DNA from: Bacillus timonensis
GTDB lineage: Bacteria; Bacillota; Bacilli; Bacillales; Bacillaceae_L
Length of the DNA stretch: 39,378 nucleotides
Reading direction: 5' to 3'
NCBI RefSeq assembly: GCF_004799755.1
Contig: NZ_SLUB01000038.1
Span: 1 to 39,378 of the forward strand
A program made the position numbers and the translations under genes. This document shows, piece after piece, positions 16,439-24,011 of the stretch. How positions within the stretch are numbered: the stretch's first letter is position 1; each line of letters begins with the position of its first letter. Under the pieces are notes generated by a model. It saw only the letters and a list, made by a program, of their open reading frames with translations, did no database searches and was not told the origin of the DNA.

Positions 16439-16470
16439 ACTTATAAGAAAAATGAAGCGGCGGTGATAGT

Positions 16471-16854
16471 ATGGACTTTAAACTCAATACTTTATATGAA
16501 GAAATTGGTGGTGCAGATACCATTCAACATTTAGTAAACACATTTTATCCAAAAGTATATGCTGATCCTGATTTAGCTCCTCTGTTCGAAGGAGATATAG
16601 AAGAAATTAAAAGAAAACAATATATGTTCTTAACGCAATTTACAGGAGGTCCGACATTATACAGCAATGAATTCGGACCACCGGCAATGCGCCATCGTCA
16701 TATGCCTTTTGAAGTTACACCCACACGTGCTAGAGCTTGGCTACGTTGTATGAAAGAAGCATTCGAGGAAACGGATTTAACCGGCGATGCAGCCGAAGCG
16801 TTTTATGCTCGATTGCAACAAGTAGCCGGAATCATGGTTAATACGCCAGATTAA
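16471..16854 (+). CDS. Group II truncated haemoglobin (YjbI/HbO-like)
   Basis: 127 aa, similar in size to B. subtilis YjbI (trHbO). The sequence shows the 2-on-2 globin landmarks: B10 tyrosine in NTFYPKVYADP (Y25/Y26 region), FGPPAMRHRHMPF with the proximal F8 histidine (H77), and the invariant G8 tryptophan (W90) in ARAWLRCM. Group II proteins bind O2, NO or peroxide-related ligands; the physiological role is often NO or redox stress defence. The start ATG at 16471 has only a modest ribosome binding site (GGCGGTGAT). The upstream Fnr-type site implies induction on oxygen limitation. Confidence 0.92.
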   Translation: MDFKLNTLYEEIGGADTIQHLVNTFYPKVYADPDLAPLFEGDIEEIKRKQYMFLTQFTGGPTLYSNEFGPPAMRHRHMPFEVTPTRARAWLRCMKEAFEETDLTGDAAEAFYARLQQVAGIMVNTPD

Positions 16855-16859
16855 CAAGA

Positions 16860-16977
16860 AAAGCGAAAGGCGCCCGTCTAACGGCGACAAGCACAAGACG
16901 AGTGCTGATAGAAGGAGCCATTTGCCTTCAGAATCAATTGACTTGTGACCTAGAGCCGATGGCACCTGGAGCTAGAC
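16860..16977. repeat. Dispersed Bacillaceae repeat, copy 2
   Basis: About 118 bp beginning GCGAAAGGCGCC and ending CCTGGAGCTAGACAC, with internal CGACAAGCACAAGACGAG and GACTTGTGACC. It is related to the copies at 10395 and 28389. The ends are partly self-complementary. Confidence 0.85.
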
Positions 16978-16980
16978 ACA

Positions 16981-17012
16981 AAAAAACCCACGAAAACTTC
17001 GTGGGTTTTTTT
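16981..17012. terminator. Bidirectional intrinsic terminator
   Basis: AACCCACGAA and TTCGTGGGTT form a 10-bp stem with a 3-base loop, flanked by A-run and T-run, so it works in both directions: for the haemoglobin gene (plus) and the microprotein (minus). Confidence 0.92.
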
Positions 17013-17094
17013 ATGATTCAATAATAATGGTTCCAATAAAAAATAGTAATACTAAAGCTGCCGCAATATTAAATGTTATTGATAATTCGTCCAA
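17011..17094 (-). CDS. 27-residue single-span membrane microprotein
   Basis: The minus strand encodes MDELSITFNIAAALVLLFFI followed by GTIIIES from a TTG at 17094. GGGGGAG lies five bases upstream (17100-17106) and the stop overlaps the start of a strong terminator. About 20 continuous hydrophobic residues form one transmembrane helix, with acidic residues at both ends. The tight ribosome binding site-gene-terminator arrangement supports a real gene. Function and family are unknown. Confidence 0.6.
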   Translation of the reverse strand: MDELSITFNIAAALVLLFFIGTIIIES

Positions 17095-17225
17095 AGTTAC
17101 TCCCCCATTATCTATTTTATGGTATAAGAGTATCATCAAATGTGGAAAAATCAGGTGCATTTATAAGGCAGTTTTTTGTCAAAGAAATGAACGTTTTGTG
17201 AATCGATAGTTCCCCGCCATTCTGA

Positions 17226-18245
17226 TCATCCTAAATACCGATGATACAGACTCTTTGCTTCGGACAGGTCTTTAGTTCCATGAATGAGAACACGACCGTC
17301 CTTGAAAACAACCATTCTGTGTGAACCTTGTGTAAACGATAGTAAGAATGGGTTTGTTTCGACCTTCCCACCATGAGCAGTTAAACGTTCTGCGAGAGAA
17401 CTTAAATCTCTTTCCATTCGTTTACTTGGTCGTATTTGAACGGAGTCCCTTCCACATAAAACTGCTGATTTCGTCTGATTTTCATAGGTTAAAAATGGGT
17501 AGGTTGGATTAGTTCCACAAGAAAGACAACCTTCTTTTTTTACACGATCAATTTTTATCGCTGTATGTTGATTTTTCCATAAATCAAATGAAACTAATTT
17601 ATTTCGTAGCGCATCGAAATCTTCAACCAATATTTTAAGTGCCTCCGTTACCTGGTAGGCCACCACCATTTGAACTGCTGGGCTAATGATACCAACCGTA
17701 TCACAAGTCAGTCCCCCCATTGGTATCGTTTCTAAGAGGCAATGCAGACAAGGAGTCTTTCCTGGCAAAATGACATAACTAATCCCATAGCTCCCCACAC
17801 ATGCCCCATAAATCCATGGGATGTTGTATTTTTGTGATGCATCATTTAAAAGCATTCTGATGTCAAAATTATCAGTTGCATCGATAATTAAATCAACATT
17901 ATCAATGATATTTTCGATTTCTTGAATAGAAACATCCATGACATCTGCCTGAATATCGACCTCTGAATTGATTTTTTCCAAACGTTGTTTTGCTGCTACC
18001 GCCTTTGGTAAACGGTTTACTGCATCTTCTTCGCTATATAATTGCTGTCTTTGTAAATTCGTCCATTCTACATAGTCACGATCGACAATTGTCAGCCTTC
18101 CGATTCCAGCCCGAACAAGTCCCTCAGCACTTCCCGTACCTAACGCACCCGCACCGATTATAAGAACGTGTTTACTTCTTATCTTCTTTTGTCCTTCCAA
18201 TCCAATTGGAGTAAATAATTCTTGCCGAGAGTAGCGTTCAGACAC
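17226..18245 (-). CDS. ThiF/MoeB-family sulfur-carrier adenylyltransferase
   Basis: 339 aa E1-like enzyme that adenylates the C terminus of a ubiquitin-like sulfur carrier (ThiS or MoaD). Nucleotide-binding loop VLIIGAGALGTGS (28-40), TIVDRDYVEWTNLQRQ (52-67), IIDATDNFDIR, and two zinc cysteine pairs, CLHC and CLSC. There is no C-terminal rhodanese domain. ThiF and MoeB cannot be separated safely; the RYSRQELF start and C-terminal LIHGTKDLSEA fit Bacillus MoeB as well as ThiF. The thiamine operon just upstream on the same strand (120-bp gap) favours a thiamine role, but neither thiS/thiG nor moa genes are present. The start is GTG at 18245, after GGAAGGATG. Confidence 0.85.
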   Translation of the reverse strand: MSERYSRQELFTPIGLEGQKKIRSKHVLIIGAGALGTGSAEGLVRAGIGRLTIVDRDYVEWTNLQRQQLYSEEDAVNRLPKAVAAKQRLEKINSEVDIQADVMDVSIQEIENIIDNVDLIIDATDNFDIRMLLNDASQKYNIPWIYGACVGSYGISYVILPGKTPCLHCLLETIPMGGLTCDTVGIISPAVQMVVAYQVTEALKILVEDFDALRNKLVSFDLWKNQHTAIKIDRVKKEGCLSCGTNPTYPFLTYENQTKSAVLCGRDSVQIRPSKRMERDLSSLAERLTAHGGKVETNPFLLSFTQGSHRMVVFKDGRVLIHGTKDLSEAKSLYHRYLG

Positions 18246-18365
18246 CCCATATCATCCTTCCTTCTAACTCCTGTAAATGCCCATTATAAAATGTAATAGC
18301 TCTTTTTGATAGTATCGTAACATATCTGATACCATTAGTAGAAGTTTCAAGACTTCTACCTTCGT

Positions 18366-19136
18366 TCAAATTGAAAAGAATCGCATGGAAATATAAAAAC
18401 CAAAACTTATCATGATTACAAAATATAGAATAAATAATAAATCGTATTTGGAAAAAGTAAGCTCATAGTAAAAAGTTCGTGTTTTTTGGTTCGAAAATCG
18501 CTTTGCTTCCATTGCTACAGCTATTCGATGGGCACGTCTTATACTTTGTGATAATAAGGGGATTGAGTAAGCTCTTACTTTTAAAAAAATAGACTGAATT
18601 CCATTTTGATGCTCCACTCCACGAACGCGCATCGCATATTGTATGGTTTGAAACTCCTCAATCATAATAGGGATTAGTCGTAAACTCGCCATAAAGCTAT
18701 ATGCGTATTTGGGTGGCATTTTTAATTGTTGCATCAATGAGTAAAAAAGGAAAACGGGTCGTGTAGTTAAGGCGAACGTTAGACCAAGCCCAGCAAAAAT
18801 AATCCCTCTACATCCAACAGTTAATCCTTTATAAATACTTTCCTCTGAGATTATGATCAATCCCCACTTATATAGTACCGTCTCTCCTTTTCCAAATAGA
18901 ATCAAAGAAGATGAGGTTGAAAAAAAGATAAGCAAAAAGGGGAGAGTAAATAAAAGAATCCTTTTAAAGGATTGCCCTGTAAAACCAAAAAACAAGATAA
19001 ATACGACCAACGAGATATGGATGAGCAGATGAAGATGATCTATAAATAATACAGCTATACATAAGCTGATGAGTACAAACAGCTTTATACTTGGATTAAT
19101 TCTATGTAGCCATGTTTCTTTACTTGAAAATTCCAT
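18366..19136 (-). CDS. ykoC: YkoC, ECF transporter T component
   Basis: 256-aa CbiQ-family integral membrane protein with about five hydrophobic segments (for example INPSIKLFVLISLCIAVLFI) and the conserved cytoplasmic ALRLIPIMIEE and RGVEH...RRAHRIAVAMEAKRF region, which couples to the ATPases. It forms the EcfT part of the YkoEDC transporter, implicated in uptake of the thiamine pyrimidine precursor HMP. It starts 22 bp after ykoD and AAAGGGAT precedes the ATG. The short inverted repeat after the stop (GTAGAAGT/ACTTCTAC, 18340-18361) has no T-run, so read-through to thiF/moeB is possible. Confidence 0.9.
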   Translation of the reverse strand: MEFSSKETWLHRINPSIKLFVLISLCIAVLFIDHLHLLIHISLVVFILFFGFTGQSFKRILLFTLPFLLIFFSTSSSLILFGKGETVLYKWGLIIISEESIYKGLTVGCRGIIFAGLGLTFALTTRPVFLFYSLMQQLKMPPKYAYSFMASLRLIPIMIEEFQTIQYAMRVRGVEHQNGIQSIFLKVRAYSIPLLSQSIRRAHRIAVAMEAKRFSNQKTRTFYYELTFSKYDLLFILYFVIMISFGFYISMRFFSI

Positions 19137-19158
19137 AAAAATATCCCTTTCATCACAT

Positions 19159-20622
19159 TTACACCGGTACGATGCAACGTTTTACTTTTGTCCCGTCTGG
19201 AAACAGATCTTTTATCAATTTTCCATCTTCAATCATCCACACTCGAGTAGCAAAATTTGCTTCAATTCTTTCATCATGGGAAACCATAATAATCGTCTTG
19301 TTCTTTTGTCGATACTTTTCTAGTAAGGTTAGAAGGGCAAATGTATTTTTTAAATCAAGACCAAATGTAGGTTCATCCAACAAAAGTATTTGCTGACCTC
19401 TTACAATGGAGGCTGCTACACTTAATCTCCTTTTTTGTCCCATGGATAACTGATAAGGATGTTTATTTTGATGCTTTTTAAGTTGAAAAATTTGTAACAA
19501 CTCTTCAACTGTTTTAGATATTTCTCGTTCATTTCGTTTTTCAATTCGTAAGGAATAGGCAATTTCCTCGACTACCGAGTTTGTGACAAATTGAAGCTCA
19601 GGATTTTGAAAAACAAAGGCCATGTGTTTATCAAGCCTTTTTGAATGTGTAACTATATCTCCGAACAATGAATAACGACCTGTTGTTTTAATGAATTGCA
19701 TCAAAGAGTGAAGTAAGGTACTTTTTCCTGCACCATTTTTTCCTTTTATGACAATCCATTCTCCGGGGTAAACCTGGATATCATGTATATTAATCCTTTC
19801 CTTTTTTTGTCTATACCCCTTAAATTTCTTAAGACCAATTGATGGAGGATTAGTCACTTGGGGAACCTTACGTTCGCTCCATTCAAAGTTTTGAACAAAG
19901 TGGTCCCAGAAACCAGGGTACCAAATACCCTGCTCTAGCATGAGATTTTTGTACCGAGAAAAAACCTCGGCCTTTAAACCATCTGCCATAATTTCCCCGG
20001 CTTCATTGAAGAGGATAACACGATCTACAATTTCAAGAACGTCCTCGAGTTTGTGTTCCACAATAATGAGTGTTTTATCTCCACCAATTTTTTTTATTAC
20101 CTCCCAAATTTCTTTTGTCCCAACTGGATCAAGCATAGCTGTTGGCTCATCCAAAAATAATACATCAGGCTCTAGTGCTAAAGAAGATGCAATGGCTAAA
20201 CGTTGTTTCATTCCCCCAGACAAGGTTTGAATATTTGTATGGATGTCCTCCAACTCTAACCCAACTTGGACTAGAAGTCTTTTGATCCGTTCTTCCATTT
20301 GATTCCTAGGAATTTGGAGGTTTTCCAAGACAAAGGCCAGTTCTTCATCAACATATGGCATGCAAAATTGGGTATCTGGATTTTGAAAGACATAACCCCA
20401 TTCTTCAGGTATCTGCTGCTTTTTTACCTTCATCGGTACTTCTATTGAGTTCGGAATTATTCCACATAAAACTTGAAGGAGTGTCGATTTCCCACACCCT
20501 GAAGGTCCAAGAATCAATATCTTCTCTCCTTTTTTAATATGGCAAGATACGTCCTTAAACAGTAAAGGCTGGTCACCTGGAAAGGTTAAACGAAGATCTT
20601 CTACATATGCAATTGATTCCAT
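19159..20622 (-). CDS. ykoD: YkoD, fused double ATPase of the HMP ECF transporter
   Basis: 487 aa with two complete ABC ATPase domains. Domain 1 has GPSGCGKST (about 39-47), LSGGMKQRLAI and VLFLDEPTAMLDP. Domain 2 has GKNGAGKST, LSMGQKRRLSV and ILLLDEPTFGLD. The fusion replaces the separate EcfA/EcfA' pair. It energises YkoE/YkoC for uptake of the thiamine pyrimidine moiety. The ATG at 20622 is preferred over the GTG at 20631 because AAAGGGTGA sits at correct spacing to the ATG only. It lies 18 bp downstream of ykoE. Confidence 0.92.
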   Translation of the reverse strand: MESIAYVEDLRLTFPGDQPLLFKDVSCHIKKGEKILILGPSGCGKSTLLQVLCGIIPNSIEVPMKVKKQQIPEEWGYVFQNPDTQFCMPYVDEELAFVLENLQIPRNQMEERIKRLLVQVGLELEDIHTNIQTLSGGMKQRLAIASSLALEPDVLFLDEPTAMLDPVGTKEIWEVIKKIGGDKTLIIVEHKLEDVLEIVDRVILFNEAGEIMADGLKAEVFSRYKNLMLEQGIWYPGFWDHFVQNFEWSERKVPQVTNPPSIGLKKFKGYRQKKERINIHDIQVYPGEWIVIKGKNGAGKSTLLHSLMQFIKTTGRYSLFGDIVTHSKRLDKHMAFVFQNPELQFVTNSVVEEIAYSLRIEKRNEREISKTVEELLQIFQLKKHQNKHPYQLSMGQKRRLSVAASIVRGQQILLLDEPTFGLDLKNTFALLTLLEKYRQKNKTIIMVSHDERIEANFATRVWMIEDGKLIKDLFPDGTKVKRCIVPV

Positions 20623-20640
20623 TTTCGTCACCCTTTTATT

Positions 20641-21219
20641 TTAATCCAATGCATCAAAATCACGACTGGATAGTGGACGTACAAGTTTGGTTACACCCGT
20701 CTTTTCCAACGCCATTACTAGATAATAAGCAAAAACACCAGCAAACAAAATGGATCCTACAAATCTAGCAATTAGAAACAACATGAGATTCCACGCTGCT
20801 AAGTGCCCAATTTCTCCATATGCAAAATCCATCAAAACAGAACCTGCACACGAAGCTAACGCTGCAACGACAATCACTGTAAGATTTGTTTGTTTATACC
20901 GAGAAAGCATAAACACCATTTCGGCAAACAGACCCTGCACAACACCGTACAGCAGAACAGTTAATCCCCAAGGTGATCCTAGAATAAATTCTCCTGAAGC
21001 AGCTGCAATTTCCGCTAGTAATGCAACGCCTGGTTTACGAATCACAAGGTACGCGACAGTCGCTGCAATAAACCACATTCCATATAACAGCTGATCGACA
21101 TGCAGCCCCATAGGCTTTACAACATAATATAAAGAACCCCAAACAATGTAGACGATACCGAATGCAATGGCAATGACAATCGTGACTAAAATATCAGTTA
21201 GTTTTAACGCTTTTTTCAT
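20641..21219 (-). CDS. ykoE: YkoE, ECF substrate-binding (S) component
   Basis: 192-aa membrane protein with five to six hydrophobic segments and the YkoE-family features VWGSLYYVVKPMGLHVDQLL, YGMWFIAATVAYLVIRKPG and ASGEFILGSPWGL. YkoE is the substrate-specificity subunit for hydroxymethylpyrimidine or related thiamine precursors. It is second in the TPP-riboswitch operon after tenA (45-bp gap). The fourth B. subtilis gene, ykoF (HMP/thiamine-binding protein), is absent from this operon. Confidence 0.9.
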   Translation of the reverse strand: MKKALKLTDILVTIVIAIAFGIVYIVWGSLYYVVKPMGLHVDQLLYGMWFIAATVAYLVIRKPGVALLAEIAAASGEFILGSPWGLTVLLYGVVQGLFAEMVFMLSRYKQTNLTVIVVAALASCAGSVLMDFAYGEIGHLAAWNLMLFLIARFVGSILFAGVFAYYLVMALEKTGVTKLVRPLSSRDFDALD

Positions 21220-21264
21220 TGTTTAAAAAACTCCCTTCTTCATCTTTCATACTGACAATTTAGT

Positions 21265-21927
21265 TTAAACTGGCCAGTTCTCCAATCGGTATGCCATTTC
21301 CCAAAAGGAAAACTCATACTGGCTGCTTATCATAAATTGTTCTTTCATCCGGTTGCGATCAGCTTGTGTGACTCTTTTTGCTATTTCATTGATTCTATCA
21401 ATCTGTTCTTCAACTAGTTCTTTGAACCAATCTCCACCATAAGCCGCAATCCATTCTTGGTAGATTGGTTCCTCTGGTTTGTAATCTATAAGTCTTTCCC
21501 CAATCTCATAATATAACCAGTAACACGGCAACAAAGCAGCGATTATATCACCTAAATGACCAGTATAAGCAGCCCTATACAAGTGTGAAGTGTACGCATA
21601 AGCTGTGGGAGCAGGTTTAAAGTTGTTTCTATCTTCCTCTGTAATCCCAAGTCTTTCCGAGAAACTTTTATGCAATGCAAGCTCAGCTTCATATGTTCCT
21701 TGAGCATGAATCGCTAGCCGGTTCGTCGTATGTAAATCCTCTGCCTTTGCTGCACCTATTGCCTGCACTTTTGCAAATTGAGTTAAATAATAAGCATCCT
21801 GCAAGACATAGTAGCGGAAGCACTCGATGGGTAATGTACCCTCTCCAATCCCTTTGACAAAAGGATGATGAAAGCTTGCCTCCCAAATCTGGTTTGCCTC
21901 TTTACGAATTTCTTCTGAAAATAACAT
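21265..21927 (-). CDS. tenA: TenA, aminopyrimidine aminohydrolase (thiaminase II)
   Basis: 220 aa. TenA hydrolyses 4-amino-5-aminomethyl-2-methylpyrimidine to HMP, salvaging thiamine breakdown products. The catalytic residues of B. subtilis TenA are present at the same numbers: D44 (QDAYYLTQF), C135 (ALLPCYWLYYEIG) and E205 (YEFSFWEMAY). It is the first gene after the TPP riboswitch and its terminator, and is followed by the ykoEDC importer, so uptake and conversion of the pyrimidine moiety are joined in one unit. GGAGG precedes the ATG. Confidence 0.95.
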   Translation of the reverse strand: MLFSEEIRKEANQIWEASFHHPFVKGIGEGTLPIECFRYYVLQDAYYLTQFAKVQAIGAAKAEDLHTTNRLAIHAQGTYEAELALHKSFSERLGITEEDRNNFKPAPTAYAYTSHLYRAAYTGHLGDIIAALLPCYWLYYEIGERLIDYKPEEPIYQEWIAAYGGDWFKELVEEQIDRINEIAKRVTQADRNRMKEQFMISSQYEFSFWEMAYRLENWPV

Positions 21928-21960
21928 TTTGTTTTTTCCTCCCTATTATGTTTATTTGCA

Positions 21961-22003
21961 AAATAAAAAACCACCTTCTCTACGCAACGTAAAGAAAGTG
22001 GTT
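21961..22003 (-). terminator. Terminator of the TPP-riboswitch expression platform
   Basis: On the minus strand a 16-bp stem (21969-21984 with 21988-22003) ends in TTTTTTATTT. It lies between the riboswitch and tenA, so TPP binding would stop transcription before the operon. Confidence 0.88.
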
Positions 22004-22040
22004 TGGATTAGACCAATAAACATAAAGAGACCCGTCTCCC

Positions 22041-22190
22041 CACTTCCCTACGCTGGTATAAACCAGATCAGGTTCTAAGGGTCTTAAGGTCATGAACAAC
22101 AAGTTCAAATCCTCAATCTCAGCCTTACAGTAAAAGATTCTCAGGTACAAGCCCCTCCATACAATTACCTTTATTAAAGGCACCCCTAGT
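22041..22190 (-). ncRNA. TPP (THI-box) riboswitch
   Basis: The minus strand shows the THI-element blocks in order: AGGGGTGCC near 22188, a P3 extension, AGGCTGAGATTGAGG, ACCCTTAGAACCTGATCTGG, and TTATACCAGCGTAGGGAAG, closing with GTGG. It controls tenA-ykoE-ykoD-ykoC by terminator switching. The P3 arm is extended (about 22140-22180). Confidence 0.96.
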
Positions 22191-22279
22191 GGAATTACAA
22201 TCATTTATACAATTTTTATATGTTCAATCATAACATGATAGAAAAATATATCAAGACATTATTAGGGATTCATCATTAT

Positions 22280-22588
22280 TCAACATACAGCCGTACCATA
22301 CGCAATAATCTCGGATGCATTTTGCATGACAGATGAAGTTTGTAGACGCAGCCCGATAACTGCATTTGCTCCTTTTGCCTTCGCATCATCTACCATTCGA
22401 CCAATTGCTTTTTGACGTGCTTCTTCCAGCATTTCCGTGTAATCGGAAATTTCTCCACCAACAATTGTTTTCAACCCTGCCATAATATCTTTACCGATAT
22501 GCTTAGACTGAACCGTACCCCCTCTTACAAATCCCTTTAGTTCTTTCACTTCTTTCCCTGGTACAAACTCAGTAGTCACGATAATCAT
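22280..22588 (-). CDS. YbjQ-family (UPF0145) protein
   Basis: 102 aa. The YbjQ fold is shown by VTTEFVPGKEVKELKGFVRG, GLKTIVGGEISDYTEMLEEA and KGANAVIGLRL...EIIAYGTAV; this family forms small beta-rich oligomers sometimes described as heavy-metal-binding, without an established function. The ATG at 22588 is chosen because AGGAGG lies nine bases upstream; it overlaps the end of the yxlE-like gene by 20 bp, so it is the last gene of the sigY operon here. In B. subtilis that position is held by the ABC transporter genes yxlFG. Confidence 0.88.
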   Translation of the reverse strand: MIIVTTEFVPGKEVKELKGFVRGGTVQSKHIGKDIMAGLKTIVGGEISDYTEMLEEARQKAIGRMVDDAKAKGANAVIGLRLQTSSVMQNASEIIAYGTAVC

Positions 22589-22778
22589 TCTCGTCATCCT
22601 CCTCTTTCTCACGTTTTCGTTCCCATACTAATAAAGCAAATAATAAAACAATGGCAACCATATAAAATGCATAAAACGTCAGTGCCTTTGAAATATCAAT
22701 AAACAAAAATACAATTCCTACGATTTGTCCAATAACGGCTATCAACAATACAATATATTTCGCAATATTCCCCATCAT
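22569..22778 (-). CDS. yxlE: YxlE-like two-span membrane protein
   Basis: 69 aa with two hydrophobic helices (about 8-27 and 34-52) and a highly charged C-terminal tail (WERKREKEEDDENDYRDY). Size, topology and position after the yxlD-like gene correspond to B. subtilis YxlE, which together with YxlC and YxlD takes part in negative control of SigY. The start overlaps the previous stop (ATGA). Confidence 0.75.
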   Translation of the reverse strand: MMGNIAKYIVLLIAVIGQIVGIVFLFIDISKALTFYAFYMVAIVLLFALLVWERKREKEEDDENDYRDY

Positions 22779-22978
22779 TCCCTACCTGCTTTGTGTCGAT
22801 AAATTTTTCTTGCAAAAATAAGATAAAAAACGATTGGCATGGGAGTTTGAATTAATCCCCAAATTCCCCAAAACCAATAATTATGCCCCCGCTTCCTTGC
22901 ATCTAAAAACAACCAAAAACTTTGAATGAGGAGGATGATGACGATAAATATCCATAATATGATGTCACTTGTTTTCAT
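22775..22978 (-). CDS. yxlD: YxlD-like PLDc_N-type membrane protein
   Basis: 67 aa, two hydrophobic segments separated by WLFLDARKRGHNYWFWGIWG, the pattern of the short phospholipase-D N-terminal-like (PLDc_N) domain. In B. subtilis YxlD is one of the main negative regulators of SigY and toxic sigma activity follows its loss. It overlaps both neighbours by ATGA, indicating coupled translation. Confidence 0.8.
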   Translation of the reverse strand: MKTSDIILWIFIVIILLIQSFWLFLDARKRGHNYWFWGIWGLIQTPMPIVFYLIFARKIYRHKAGRE

Positions 22979-23325
22979 GTATGCATCACCCGTTTTCGAT
23001 ATCGATAGAAGCTATAGACTGGAAAGCTAATTGTAGCGATACCTTGAATAAGAATGTAGGCAAGTGGCAATTGGAAAAATGCTGTGATTAATGCCGTCAT
23101 CATAAATAATGCGATTAAGATAAAAGCGATTAGATCTCGTCTGAATTTTTTCTTTTGTTTTTGTTGTTCAATTGCGACCATTTGTTCAAATACTTGTAAA
23201 TCAGGAGTGAAAACCGAATAATGTTGATCTAATTTAGTAAGTGCTTCATTGACTTCTTGAATCGTTTCTAGGTCTTCTTCATGTCGTAGTTCGTTCTTTA
23301 GTAGGACTAGCTTGTTTTTCTTCAT
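22975..23325 (-). CDS. yxlC: YxlC-like anti-sigma-Y membrane protein
   Basis: 116 aa. A charged cytoplasmic N-terminal half (LRHEEDLETIQEVNEALTKL then DQHYSVFTPDLQVFEQMVA) is followed by two membrane helices (about 67-86 and 89-105) and a basic tail. This topology and its place directly after the sigma gene fit YxlC, a negative regulator of SigY. AAGGAG precedes the ATG at 23325. The gene overlaps the end of sigY by 47 bp, longer than a usual coupling overlap. Confidence 0.8.
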   Translation of the reverse strand: MKKNKLVLLKNELRHEEDLETIQEVNEALTKLDQHYSVFTPDLQVFEQMVAIEQQKQKKKFRRDLIAFILIALFMMTALITAFFQLPLAYILIQGIATISFPVYSFYRYRKRVMHT

Positions 23326-23842
23326 TGGGTCTCAACTCCTTTCTTACTGTTTGAATTCCGTTATGTATTCTTGATTTAACAGTTCCGATGGCAATATGAA
23401 GGATCTCCGCTATTTCTTCATACGAATAGCCATAGTAATGTTTGAGAACAATTGGAATCCGAATTTCATCCGAAAGCCTGCCTAGCGCGTTCAGAACATC
23501 ATTCCAATCTTCTGACTGGTTATCAAATTGCCACTTCATTTTTCGCAATGCTTGTTCCTGTTGCTGATAGGTATGCTCGCGTTTCTTTTTTCGGAGATCA
23601 TCAATGTATAAGTTCGTTGCAATTGTGATGAGCCATGAGGAGAATTTTGCTTTACCATTATACATTTTGATCTTTTCCATACTTTTCATCATTGCTTCCT
23701 GTGCCAGGTCTTCGGCAATATCAGGCTTCATTGTAACTTTTATTAAATATTTTACTAAAAAAGGATAATGCTCCTTAAAAAGCATTGCAAACGCGAGTGA
23801 ATCACCACGCTTTGCACTGCGAATTAGTTCCTTTTCATCCAT
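23279..23842 (-). CDS. sigY: ECF sigma factor SigY
   Basis: 187 aa. Region 2 includes FLVKYLIKVTMKPDIAEDLA, QEAMMKSMEKI and FSSWLITIATNLYIDDLRKK; region 4 includes LSDEIRIPIVLKHYYGYSYE then EIAEILHIAIGTVKSRIHNG. The ATG at 23842 is preceded by GGGGGAG; longer upstream in-frame starts would run into the promoter and are rejected. The downstream membrane genes identify it as SigY rather than SigW, SigM or SigX. The upstream promoter has an ECF-type pattern, implying autoregulation as in B. subtilis. The C-terminal 15 residues are overlapped by yxlC. Confidence 0.87.
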   Translation of the reverse strand: MDEKELIRSAKRGDSLAFAMLFKEHYPFLVKYLIKVTMKPDIAEDLAQEAMMKSMEKIKMYNGKAKFSSWLITIATNLYIDDLRKKKREHTYQQQEQALRKMKWQFDNQSEDWNDVLNALGRLSDEIRIPIVLKHYYGYSYEEIAEILHIAIGTVKSRIHNGIQTVRKELRPNEEKQASPTKERTTT

Positions 23843-23893
23843 GCAATAAATCTCCCCCAAGAAGATTTGGTTATCTTTATTTATCGTTAATAA

Positions 23894-23919
23894 TACGAAT
23901 AAGGTTAGTAAAAAGTTCA
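23894..23919 (-). promoter_or_regulatory. ECF-type (autoregulatory) promoter of sigY
   Basis: On the minus strand TGAACT (23919-23914) and CGTA (23897-23894) are separated by 16 bases, the geometry of extracytoplasmic-function sigma promoters (TGAAC...CGT). Confidence 0.65.
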
Positions 23920-23965
23920 CTTTATCAATAAAAATTTTAACAATTATTTTTTCTAGTTTACCCAA

Positions 23966-24001
23966 TAAAAGAAGCCAGAACCTTAGCTAGGTTTGGCTTC
24001 T
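23966..24001 (-). terminator. Intrinsic terminator after floT
   Basis: AGAAGCCA pairs with TGGCTTCT, with inner AACCT/AGGTT pairing, followed by TTTTATT on the minus strand. Confidence 0.85.
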
Positions 24002-24011
24002 CCTTACTCAA

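Noticed and set aside
17027-17209. 60-aa plus-strand open frame
   Set aside because: It has no ribosome binding site and lies antisense to the better-supported microprotein at 17011-17094.
18340-18361. Terminator between ykoC and the ThiF/MoeB gene
   Set aside because: The GTAGAAGT/ACTTCTAC stem has no following T-run on the minus strand.
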